DNA of 57,719 nucleotides. It comes from a virus. The stretch spans positions 1 to 57,719 of IMG/VR virus record IMGVR_UViG_3300037963_001723, one strand, 5' to 3'. Positions 32,621-42,700 of the stretch are shown here, piece after piece. The translations under genes were made by a program, and so were the position numbers. Numbering within the stretch: the stretch's first letter is position 1; every line of letters begins with the position of its first letter. The notes beneath the pieces are model-generated. The model was not told the DNA's origin. It did no database searches and saw only the letters and a program-made list of their open reading frames with translations.

Positions 32621-32946
32621 TTAGAGGCAAGTGCCTTTTTATAGCCATAATTAGCTTAGATTCCTATGCTGAAAAAAAATGTAAAGTCAATCTTCTAATT
32701 ATAGATTAGACCCCCTACTTATTTACTGGGTGGTTTTCTTTTTTTTAAGGAGAAAACCATGGGAGTAGAAATTCTTCATAATTAATAAAGAAAGAAAACA
32801 CTTACTAGTGAACATTATAAGTTTATTAGTGGTGTGTGCTTACGAGTTAACGCTCGACTACGATATTCGTAATTTCATGGATATTGATTGCGCTATAACT
32901 TGTGGCACAAGAAGAAAACTAAATAACGAATTAGAAGGAGAAACAT
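32621..32946 (+). other. Non-coding stretch after the array, with a weak terminator and an 8-codon frame
   Basis: ACCCCCT (32710-32716) can pair imperfectly with GGGTGGT (32728-32734) and a T-rich run follows, a weak terminator candidate. TTTAAGGAGAAAACC then leads to ATG 32759 with eight codons (MGVEILHN, stop at 32783-32785), a possible leader peptide. The remainder, 32786-32946, has no frame of note and ends in GAAGGAG, the ribosome site of the next gene. Confidence 0.4.
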
Positions 32947-33027
32947 ATGACTTTTACTAAATTCTTATCAATGATAATGGTTATCCAACTTCTTGGTGTG
33001 ACTTTGTTTACTATAATTGTTGGCTAA
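32947..33027 (+). CDS. Tiny membrane peptide, 26 aa
   Basis: ATG 32947 follows TAGAAGGAGAAACAT, a strong ribosome site. The product MTFTKFLSMIMVIQLLGVTL then FTIIVG is one membrane-spanning helix with a basic N-terminal end. It is the last plus-strand gene before the minus-strand tail module. The function is unknown. Confidence 0.6.
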   Translation: MTFTKFLSMIMVIQLLGVTLFTIIVG

Positions 33028-33049
33028 TCACGATCCCTGGAATATATAT

Positions 33050-33169
33050 GTAAATTTACAGTTTTGCTTGTTTTGCAAATAATTCTAACAAAATCTATTC
33101 GTAAATTTACATTGCTGGATACGCAGCGTGGAATCATCTGCATGTTAATGGAATAATACTAGTATTATT
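33050..33169 (+). promoter_or_regulatory. Regulatory module 5 between convergent genes
   Basis: Perfect GTAAATTTAC sites start at 33050 and 33101, 51 bases apart, and AATAATACTAGTATTATT starts at 33152, again 51 bases on (1.5 times 34). The palindrome ends four bases before the stop of the methyltransferase gene. The 24-bp element is absent here. The gap 33028-33173 is otherwise AT-rich and empty. Confidence 0.6.
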
Positions 33170-33173
33170 CTAT

Positions 33174-33686
33174 CTATAACCACCACAGAGTTGGTCTGTC
33201 TTTATTACCTTTTTCCCAGACATACCAAGCATATGGTGTTATTCCTGATCCATTTCTTTTTTCATCACCTCGCCAAAGGGTAAATCTTTTACTCATAACC
33301 CATACTCTTACTGGTGGATTTTCCTGAAAAAACGATCTTCGTTTAACGCTTTCTAGGAAAGATAATCTAAGAAACATGGCTATCTTTTCTACTTCGAGGT
33401 CAAAACACTTCTGTATGAACTCCTGAGCGAGTTTAAAGGGTGGATTAGTACAGACATTTGGTGCCAATTTTTCCTTCTCTAATAAAAAGTCTCTTCCAGG
33501 CACTCCATAATCGTAATAATTAAGGTCAGTAGCAACTACTGTATACCCATTTTCTTCTAATGTTTTAGCCATTGCTCCATTACCACAGGCGCATTCCCAT
33601 ACCAAACCATCAAATGATTCGTTATCTAATAGTAATTGAGTCGCCTCTGGTGGAGTCGGATAGAAATCATCCTTCTGTCTTGCCAT
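33174..33686 (-). CDS. DNA adenine methyltransferase-like protein, 170 aa
   Basis: DFYPTPPEATQLLLDN, the SAM-binding WECACGNGAMAKTLEENGY (near residues 30-48) and the catalytic CTNPPFKLAQEFI with its NPPF motif define an amino-methyltransferase of the N6-adenine class. It is short and has no target-recognition domain, as in several phage orphan enzymes. It could protect phage DNA from restriction or mark it for replication. GGGAGATT precedes the start. Confidence 0.82.
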   Translation of the reverse strand: MARQKDDFYPTPPEATQLLLDNESFDGLVWECACGNGAMAKTLEENGYTVVATDLNYYDYGVPGRDFLLEKEKLAPNVCTNPPFKLAQEFIQKCFDLEVEKIAMFLRLSFLESVKRRSFFQENPPVRVWVMSKRFTLWRGDEKRNGSGITPYAWYVWEKGNKDRPTLWWL

Positions 33687-33709
33687 AATTAATCTCCCTA
33701 ATTTAATTA

Positions 33710-33943
33710 TTATTGTGCTAGTGGATTTTTATTGTTGTTCTCTAATTTATCTATAGTTTTTTCTAAATTATCTACTTTAGTCTCAAGTGTTACAATTTTT
33801 TCATTTATAGGGCCAACATCAACAGAAGAAGCGCTTTCTAATACTTCTAATCTATTGTTAAATACACCCCAAGTGTAAAATCCTCCTCCAATAGCGCTTA
33901 CTAACGCTAAAAGAGTTCCAATACTTTGTAATTTATTAATCAT
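33710..33943 (-). CDS. Membrane-anchored coiled-coil protein, 77 aa
   Basis: A hydrophobic N-terminal segment (SIGTLLALVSAIGGGFYTWG) is followed by a coiled coil (NEKIVTLETKVDNLEKTIDK). Length and layout recall small phage membrane proteins near lysis genes, including i-spanin-like proteins. I cannot confirm this. It overlaps the 640-residue gene by four bases. Confidence 0.6.
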   Translation of the reverse strand: MINKLQSIGTLLALVSAIGGGFYTWGVFNNRLEVLESASSVDVGPINEKIVTLETKVDNLEKTIDKLENNNKNPLAQ

Positions 33944-35862
33944 CTAAAAAACTCCATGTTTTGAGAACCTATTAAGTTACTTTGTTGTTCTAAGTTAGTT
34001 CCCACTAAATCATAATATCCCTCAATATTATCATTTAAAACTACATTTGCATATATTATTCTTGGCTCATACCAATTTGAATTATCTGGTATATCCATTT
34101 GTTGATATTGATTAAAACCAGCTGAATACCCCATATAAGCTAATAGATTAGCTTGTCCTTGAGTATTATATTCTCCAGACTCATTTTGACTTCTTTCGTT
34201 TTCTTCCTGTTGAGATTGTATATTTTGGGCTACAATTTGATCTGCAACCTGATCTGCTTCCGATGCAGTCATTACAGATGATGTAACGCTTTCTATTTGA
34301 TTTTCCATTGTAGTAACCTGAACTTCTGCCATTACAACAGAAGGCGTGTTATCAACACTAGGCATAGGCATTATTGTAATAGATTGTAACACATTATTAG
34401 TTTGAACTTGGTCTGCAGCGACCTGGTTGGACACAGTAGGTGAATTTACATTTGCTGCTGTAGCGCCAGAAACGCTTACAGAGCCGTTACTACTATCACT
34501 TCTTGTGTTATTTGATGAACTGTAACTACCTCTTACAACGCTTGTAACAAGGTTAGAAACAAGGTTTCTTGTCGTTACTATATTTCTTCTGGTAGCTCCC
34601 TTTTCTTCCTGTTCTTCTTCAACTTCTTCTGGGCTTATTTCATCAATAGCTTCGTCTAATGCCTCTTCCTCTTCCTCTATTGCTTCTTCTTCATCAAATA
34701 GTTCTTCTACAATATCAACAAATTCTTCTTCAGAAACTTCTTCTTCCATAAACACAAGAAAGTCTTCTTCCATTCTTTCGTGGACTTCTTCAAAATGTTG
34801 GATAAATTCTTCTTCTTCTATCTCGACTATTTCTAAAAAGTCGATTTCTTCCACATCAGGCAATGGATCAAAAAACTCAATATCGTACTCGCCATCAAGA
34901 TGTATAAATAATGTGTCATCTTCTAATTCAAACTCTTGACCAGGTTCAATATCGTTAAAGATAAGAAAAGTATCGTCATAATGACCATCATCACTCCAAT
35001 CACCGTCATCCTCAAAAACAACTGAAATGGAGAAAAGCTGTTCATCTTCATCCATATCATATCCATAATAGATTTCATCTTCGTCATAACCAAATATTAT
35101 ATCTTCATCTACACCATAAAGATAGTCATCATCTTCAAAATTGTTGCTTAAATCATACACATCACACAATGTAGAAAAGCTAGAATCAATTAAACATTCA
35201 GAAGAAAGATTGCTAAATGATTCATCAATAGCTGTGCTTACACTAAAATCATCTGTCTCAACAAAAGTTGTGCTATTAGTATCTTCATATCTCAGATAAG
35301 TCACAGCTTCGTTATTACCTTGTAATCCTATTGTTATGTCGTGATTCTGTATGCGTAATTCATCATACCTAAAAGCAATTTCATTAGTCGTTTCATATAG
35401 TATAGCTTGAAAGGTACTTTTTAACCCATTACTATACTCAGAAACATTGTCCCACATAATGACAAAGTATTGATCTGTATCTGATGTTTGTCCAAATGTT
35501 TGTATGTAGGGAGATTGATTGCCACTAGACCTTCTAATAAAATCACTCCATGCAGGGAATACAGAATAATTAAATGAAGTGGCTGGAAGCGTTTCCGATC
35601 TGTAATTTCTTACTCTAGGCACAGAAAAATTTGACTGAAAGGTAAAGAATCCGTTCATAGATATATTTACTTGAGAGAAAGTCTGATCATAGAAGGTGAA
35701 GTCAAAACCGATATTTTTCATCCCAGACATTTGATCGTCTCCAAGGCTTAATCCTTGGCCAGTTCCAGTTATATCAATTATAGGATCAGAACCAAGAGTG
35801 AATACAGGATCGGTTGCCCATGCAGATGTCGTTAAAAATAATAGTGTGATTAGCCTGAACAT
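33940..35862 (-). CDS. Exported acidic surface-type protein, 640 aa
   Basis: A signal peptide (MFRLITLLFLTTSAWA) is followed by a beta-rich domain with NIGFDFTFYDQTFSQVNISM and a MNGFFTFQ stretch, like nidogen-type extracellular domains. The middle (about 240-410) is extremely acidic, with long Glu/Asp runs; then come Ser/Asn-rich and helical parts and a conserved end. A signal peptide on a phage protein of this size is unusual. It overlaps the next signal-peptide gene by 13 bases. Confidence 0.65.
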   Translation of the reverse strand: MFRLITLLFLTTSAWATDPVFTLGSDPIIDITGTGQGLSLGDDQMSGMKNIGFDFTFYDQTFSQVNISMNGFFTFQSNFSVPRVRNYRSETLPATSFNYSVFPAWSDFIRRSSGNQSPYIQTFGQTSDTDQYFVIMWDNVSEYSNGLKSTFQAILYETTNEIAFRYDELRIQNHDITIGLQGNNEAVTYLRYEDTNSTTFVETDDFSVSTAIDESFSNLSSECLIDSSFSTLCDVYDLSNNFEDDDYLYGVDEDIIFGYDEDEIYYGYDMDEDEQLFSISVVFEDDGDWSDDGHYDDTFLIFNDIEPGQEFELEDDTLFIHLDGEYDIEFFDPLPDVEEIDFLEIVEIEEEEFIQHFEEVHERMEEDFLVFMEEEVSEEEFVDIVEELFDEEEAIEEEEEALDEAIDEISPEEVEEEQEEKGATRRNIVTTRNLVSNLVTSVVRGSYSSSNNTRSDSSNGSVSVSGATAANVNSPTVSNQVAADQVQTNNVLQSITIMPMPSVDNTPSVVMAEVQVTTMENQIESVTSSVMTASEADQVADQIVAQNIQSQQEENERSQNESGEYNTQGQANLLAYMGYSAGFNQYQQMDIPDNSNWYEPRIIYANVVLNDNIEGYYDLVGTNLEQQSNLIGSQNMEFFR

Positions 35863-36797
35863 ATCTTGTGCTTAGGATATTTTTTACAGAAGTCACCTTT
35901 TTTGTATGCTTTTATTTCATAACCAGTAAGTTCTTTTTTTACCTCATCCCAGTCTGGTCTATCTTGTGGGTTTTCTTCCCATGCAATTTTTGCTTCAGCA
36001 CCTATCTTACCTTTATACGGACAGGGACTGCCAGCTTGCATCATCGAACGCCACACGCGAGCATCCTCACAAAGTAAGGCAACAGCTGCTACCTTCATCC
36101 CCATGTCATAGAGACCTTTGGAAAGTTTCAGTCTTTCGCAGTTTTCGTCTCGTACACTTCTACCAGTAGATATACCAAAGAATTGTGTCTGAACGGCTGA
36201 TGAAGCGCCTGAAGTGCAAAGGTCTTGAGAATAAGACATTATAGATGGAGCCACCGCTGAAGGTGGAGGGCTCTTAACTCTTTGCGTTACCTTTTGTGAA
36301 CTTTGGCTTGTGGAATTATTCGTGTTCACATTTTGTGAAGTGTTGTTGTTAGTGTTAAAATTTTGGTTATTTGTTGTAACATCGGAACTTGATGTTGAAA
36401 CATTGTTGTTATTGTTTGTCGAAACACTTGTTGAATTGTTGGTGTTTAAGTTGGTATTTTCTGATGTAGAGTTGTTAGTTATCAGTGAGGTGTTGTTAAC
36501 ATTTTGTGTCTGATTAATTGTGCTCGTCACCGTTGATGTGTTTACATTTGTATTGTTCGATGTGGAATTGTTTGTCTGAGAAATTGTCGTGTTGTTGGTG
36601 TTAAAATTGGTATTTGTGCTTGTGCTGGTGCTTTGATTCACATTGGTATTATTGTTGGTATTGGTATTGTTCGAGGTCACTGTGGAGGTCGTAGTGGTCG
36701 TGTTTGTAATATTAGAATCCTCAGCAAAAGCAATTATGCTGACTAAACTAACTGCCGAAATTAATATCGTTATATCTCTTAAATAAGTTCTTATCAT
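35850..36797 (-). CDS. Exported Asn/Thr/Ser-rich protein with Cys domain, 315 aa
   Basis: An N-terminal signal or anchor (ITILISAVSLVSIIAFA) leads into about 145 residues made almost only of Asn, Thr and Ser (TNTNNNTNVNQSTSTSTNTN type). A folded C-terminal domain of about 120 residues with six Cys follows (SYSQDLCTSGASSAVQTQFF, then CEDARVWRSMMQAGSPCPYK). Proteins like this occur in marine phages. An external adhesion or envelope role is inferred; no known enzyme motif is seen. Confidence 0.65.
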   Translation of the reverse strand: MIRTYLRDITILISAVSLVSIIAFAEDSNITNTTTTTSTVTSNNTNTNNNTNVNQSTSTSTNTNFNTNNTTISQTNNSTSNNTNVNTSTVTSTINQTQNVNNTSLITNNSTSENTNLNTNNSTSVSTNNNNNVSTSSSDVTTNNQNFNTNNNTSQNVNTNNSTSQSSQKVTQRVKSPPPSAVAPSIMSYSQDLCTSGASSAVQTQFFGISTGRSVRDENCERLKLSKGLYDMGMKVAAVALLCEDARVWRSMMQAGSPCPYKGKIGAEAKIAWEENPQDRPDWDEVKKELTGYEIKAYKKGDFCKKYPKHKICSG

Positions 36798-39700
36798 ATT
36801 CCCCAGAGAGGCGAGCCTACCATCTTCTTAATTTTTGGTACTTCCATTAACACTCTATCTCTCTCAAGGTTCATCTGTTCTATTAAAGCTTTTCTGGTAT
36901 CAGAGTCAATAGTTTTATCCCTCATCACAAGATTTCTTCTTTGTCTCCATTTAGAAAGGTATCTTTCTATCCACCTTAATCTGCCTTTTTGTTTATAAAG
37001 GTCTCCATGACTTTGCATTAAAGCTTCTACATCCTCTAATCTTCCTTGCTTTCTAAGCTCATTCATTGTTCCTACTAATCTATCAAGCTCTCCTCTCATT
37101 TGATAAAAATCTTGAACAAGACCACCGCCATATGCTCTATCTCCAATAAATCTTTTTACTACATAAGCATTATGGAAACCCATAGGAATTTGAGGAGTTC
37201 CTGTAGCCATTCTTGAAGCTCTGTCAGTTAAATCTAAAGCATACCCACCAAGAGTTCCGAAATAACCTTTACCAACATGTTCTATTTTCATTGGGGATAT
37301 ATTAAGAGCTGCTCCAAGAGTTCTTGCCCATAGCTGTGTATTATCTGTATATCTTTCTTCAGGAATTCTACTTGATAACATCCAGTAAGGAACAATCTCT
37401 CTACCAGTGTAATCACTTCTATTATTAAAAGCTTCTTGTAATGGAGCCCAAATTTGCCAGTTAAATGGATTAACTTTAAATGTTGTTTCAGCTTGTCTCC
37501 ATGTAGCTTGAGCAAAATCATTAATATTATCGTCACCTAAAAATAGATTAAAGAATCTTTCTGGTAATACTTTTGTTAATACCCCTACTTCAAAAGGTAT
37601 TGGTATTTTAAAGCTGTATCTATCCCCTAAAGGTATAATGTAATTATCATCTCTTATTTCTTTTTTAGAATTTAACTCTTTATATTCTTCACTGTCACTT
37701 ACAAATAACCAATACAATGCTGTGACACCAATAAGAAGAGCTATTCTGTTAAGAAATCTTCTAGCTGCTGCACTGCTAATTTGTTTTTTACCTTCTTCTG
37801 TTAATGTGTCCATAACATTAGCAGAGTACCTACCAGCTCCAGCTCTATAAAGAACATCAAGACCTTGTATTCTGGCATTTAAAAATGGAATAGCTGTAGT
37901 TAATACTTTAAATAATGGGTCTCCACCTCTTCTGTTAAAGTTAATTATCTCTAACGCTTGAAAAGCAGCTTCTATTTGATTGCCTGTTTTTTTCAATACA
38001 TCTTGATAAACTGCTTGTCTAGTTGCAGCATCAGATTTTGTTGTAACTCTACCTAAAGCATCCCATATTCTTACTACTGCATTTTCAGTATCAAGACCTC
38101 CGTTTTTATCTCTACCCATTCTCCTCATTTCTTTATTAATAAACTTCATAAAGTCTTTTGGATCACCAGCTAAATCGTAACCACCAACAACTCCAAGCGC
38201 CTCAAGCTCAGATATTTCAGAAAAGAATCCATTAATAGTACTTATAAATGGTTTTATATCAGCACCAGATGTAGTGTATGCTGATAAAGTATCTCTCATC
38301 ATATTCACCATAATAAACCCAGGGTCTCTTGTTACCATTTCTCTTAATACAGAAGAAGGAGCTCCAACAAATCTTAAAAATCCTTTTAATATTGGTTCTC
38401 CCATAGTTTCTAAAGAATAAAGAATAGCTGGGTCATCTATGTAGTATATATGTTCCTCGCCATTTCTTTTAACTGATATAAGTTGACTTGAATCTATAGG
38501 GATATTTGTTCCATCTACATCAATGCCTTGTTCTAATTTTCTCTTTAAAGATGTTGAGTCTTTTTTAGGGCCTAAATCTATAACTAAATTTTCTATATTA
38601 TTAGGTGAAGTTACACCTTCTGGTTTTAATTCTTTAGTAAATTCTAAATCATCAACTATTCTTTGCCTTGCAACATTTTTAGCAGCAGCTGTAGCTAAAG
38701 ATAAATGATTTAATACCATTGCTTCTAAAGGATTTTGAAAATCACCGCCTATATTTTCTGGGTCAACCTTTTGATCAAACACACTAAACTGTCTGTTCAT
38801 TTCATCAGTATTAAATATTCCGTAACCAGGGGTATCTATATTTTCATGCTCTCTGTAGAAAGGATAGAAAGAAGAAAGCTCAGTAAATATAGCTGCTTTT
38901 TCATCTGTTATTAAACCAGTCTTTCTTGCAAGTTCAATCATTGAGTCATTAATAGCATCATATATTTCAGCAGCTCTTATTAGTTGAGGATATTTATTAG
39001 TAAGTTGACTAAAATAATCATCATTTAAAAAATCTTTTAATTTACCAGTTGCTTCTAGTTGTTTAAATAACTCTGATCCTTCAAACATTTCATTAGCTTG
39101 TAATGACCTTATTCTTCTCCATATCATGTAGTTACCAAAATGTTCATCAAGAAGTATTTCTTTTCCTTCTGCATTTTTTGTATGAAGTAAAGCCATAAGC
39201 TCTTTCATATCTACTAAACTGCCGTCTTCTAAATATTTTGGAACTCTTTTTATTGTTCCTGATGTGTAATCATTAGCAGGTAATACTCCACCTTTTCCAT
39301 CTGATTTAACAAACTCTAAAACCCCACCTTGTTTAATATATGCTGAAACATGACCTCTTGCTCTGTCTGCAAATGTTAAAGCTCCTATAGCGTTAGCATC
39401 GTGCATTATTCTTCTATCAGCTTCATCCATATTTATTTGCTTGGCTTTACCTATTGTTTTTGCCCAAACTTTTCTAAAAGCATCATGTCTATCAACTATT
39501 TTTTGTCTTAATGTTGTAAAAGTTTTTTCATTAAAGAAATTTTCTCCTGGGTCTGCATTTTTACCTCTCATAAACTGGAAAGGTAAGGTAAGAGTATTTA
39601 ATAGTTTTCTTGCAAAAGGTACTGTTTGATCTTCAGCAAATTTTATTGGTTTAAAACCAGTGCCAAAGTCATCAAACTCATCTCTAGTTCTTTGTCTACT

Positions 39701-42700
39701 AGCTTTATAATCATCATCTATAATTTCATCATATTTAAAACTAAAATCATTATCTGAATTTAATTGTTTACCAGCAGAATCTATAGAAGTAGGTAGTGCG
39801 TTTCTTAAATTATACGGAGGTATACCGCCTGGCCATTGAATTTCATTAGATTCTTCTAAATCTATTTTATATTGTTCAGTACTTTCTGTTGATTTTTCTG
39901 TGTATAAAGCAGAATTAGGTTTGTCTACTTGTGAAAATCCTTGAGGAGGTGGTACTAATCCTTCTTCTTCGTAGAATTGGTTAAGGACTCTGGAGATCGG
40001 TTCAAAAAGCGTATTGTTGGCTGCTGTTTGTATATTGGGTGATTTGGAGACACTACTGAAGCGTTGGATTCCTTCAAAGCCATCTCTATAATCTCCCTCT
40101 TCGTAAGCATAATAATCTCCATCTGTAAAAAAGTTGTCTAATATTACAGGAGTTTGCAGTATTCTTGCAAGTTCTTTTTCTATATGGTCTTTAAATGTAT
40201 TTACTCTGTTGTATATTACCTCCTGTGGAACATCTTCAACTTTGTAAGACAATAATGTATCATCTATAAAGTAAACACTGTTATCCTCTGGTATTACATT
40301 AAAAGTAAATCCTAATGCTTGACCGTCAAGATCGTTCATTCCTTTAGTTATTGCTTCTGCGTCTTGTCTAGTAAATGGTTCATTATTTTCTTTTCTAACT
40401 ATTACACCAGTATTATCTCCACCATAATCTGGTTGTATTGTAACAACCGCATCTTGATGTAATGCAGAGGCAAGAATTTTAGCTATTGATTCAACCTCTC
40501 CTTCTGATCCTTTTTTACCAACTTTCATTCCTGGTAAAGTTACAAGATATGTTGGTTCTGCTACAGCTCCCCACCCACCATATGTTTTTTGTATTTCGTG
40601 AGGTATGCCTAAATCTTTTAAGAATTTTATTTGCGGTCTTCCGTTGCTTTCAATTGTTATAGCATTAAATATTTCATCAGATAATTTTTCCCACTGAGAT
40701 AACTCTAAGTCACCTTCGTATATATTAGAACCTAATTTAGGAGATACAGCTATTTGTGGAGCAACTGCTCTTTGTAAATAATAAAGAGGGTCTGCTCCTG
40801 CATCCCAACTTAAAAAATCTTGCCTGCCTTTATATAAAATATCTGATATATCTTGTAGACCTATATCTAATGATTGATCTGTATTAAACAATCCTTTTTC
40901 CATTAATTCTTTTGATTTTTTAACAGCAGGAGCAACTAAAGAATCTTGTAATAAAGATTCTATATCTGCCTCACCATATTGATCTTCATTACTTCTTTGG
41001 TCAAACCATATTAATGCTTGTATTTCATCTGGAGCAAATGTCTGAAACTTTTTACCTCCTCTCGTATCATTAACTTCATATCTTTTTGTTGATAAAACTG
41101 TATTAATAAATTGAAGAACACCTTGTTCATTAGTGTTAAACATTGGTTGTCTTCTTTTGCCTTCTTTATCAAGAGGAGTAACACCATACGCATTACCCAT
41201 ATGAGTGTCCATTACTCCAAACGGAAAATATTCTCCTTGAGATGTTAAAAATAAACTTCTTACATATGTAGGTGTTTTAGCTGATGTAAGAGCTTTAACA
41301 TCCCACTCACCATTAACATATGTTCTTGCAATAGACCTCGCTTCTTTTTCAGATATATTATATTTCCTAATTAATTCATGTAAATTAGTTGTTAAGCTTT
41401 CTACAGAATAGGTTTGACCACTTGCTAAAATTTGCCTAACTCTATTCATAACTTCTAAAGTAGCTCTTAAATTTTTGTTTGGTGGATTTTGAGCTGATGT
41501 AATACCAAACACTACAGAAAACTCAACCATGTTTGGTCTTCCTACTAATGCTTCTATTGATCTTCCTAATTTTCTATACCAGTCGTAATCATTACCTTCA
41601 TTAAAGCTTCTTGTAACTCTTTCCATTAAACTTCCAACAGATGGAACATTAATTCCTTCTGGCATAGTTAATCCAAGTGCTTCATAAGCTTGTTCTACTT
41701 GCGCTTGTCCAAAACTATTCTCATTGCCATTAGCTCTCATTTCTTCGTATATTTTAATAAGTTCTTGAGCAACCTTATCTTCTGACATTAAAGGATATCC
41801 TTGCCCTGTATTGTTTAAATACTCATAAGCAGCTCCTTGCGGACCTGGAACTTTAGGCATAGTTATTCTGCTAAAGAAAAGACCTTGTGGTAATTCTGTT
41901 TGTAATTCTGTATCAATTAAACTTCTTGTAGCTAACTCAAAACCTCTACCAGCTTCAAATGGTCTATCTTCTTCTTCAGAATCATCAAGTGCTCCTACCG
42001 CTTCTTCTCCTGTTTCAACAGCTATATCTCTACCGCCTATTTCACCAGCTTGTAATCTTGTTGCTATAGTTGCAAAAACCTCTACAGAAGGTAAGTCAGA
42101 TTGTTTTAAACCTTTAATTAAATTTTGGAAGAAGTCTAATATTCTTTGCATTACACTTCTTGGTTGACCTGATAAAAGTTTAGCGTCTTTAGACCAAGCC
42201 CTATACAGTTCTGCTACAGCTTCTTCTTCTTGAACTGGTATAGACCTATCTCCATACATTTTTCTAGCTCTGTCATAAAATGTTTCGTTGTTTTGAAAAG
42301 CTACTGAATCCGTTGCCTCTGGAACTAATATTCTTTTTGACGAATTAACAAGATTTTCCCATTCTTTGTTTGTAAATAAATCTAAATTTTTTAAAGCATG
42401 AACAACTTCGTGATTTAAAACTTGTTCTAATCTTGCTTTTATCTCTCCCTCACTTAAATTTAAATCAGGATCAACTGCTTCAATATTTAAAAATATAGTA
42501 TTTAACGGAGCATAATAAGCTCCTTCATCTTTTCCTAATTCTCCAACTTTCTTTTGTTTGCTTTTACTTCTTATTATTGGGGAAAGGGCAACTCTTACAT
42601 CATGTTTTTTATCAATTAATTTACTTAGGCTTTTTTCAATATCTTTTCCTATTTTATCAGCCATTCTTTCTCTATTAAAAATTTCATCTGTAGAACGATT

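Noticed and set aside
33940-36797. Diversity-generating retroelement target in the low-complexity proteins
   Set aside because: There is no reverse transcriptase and no template/variable repeat pair; the composition is simple low-complexity sequence.
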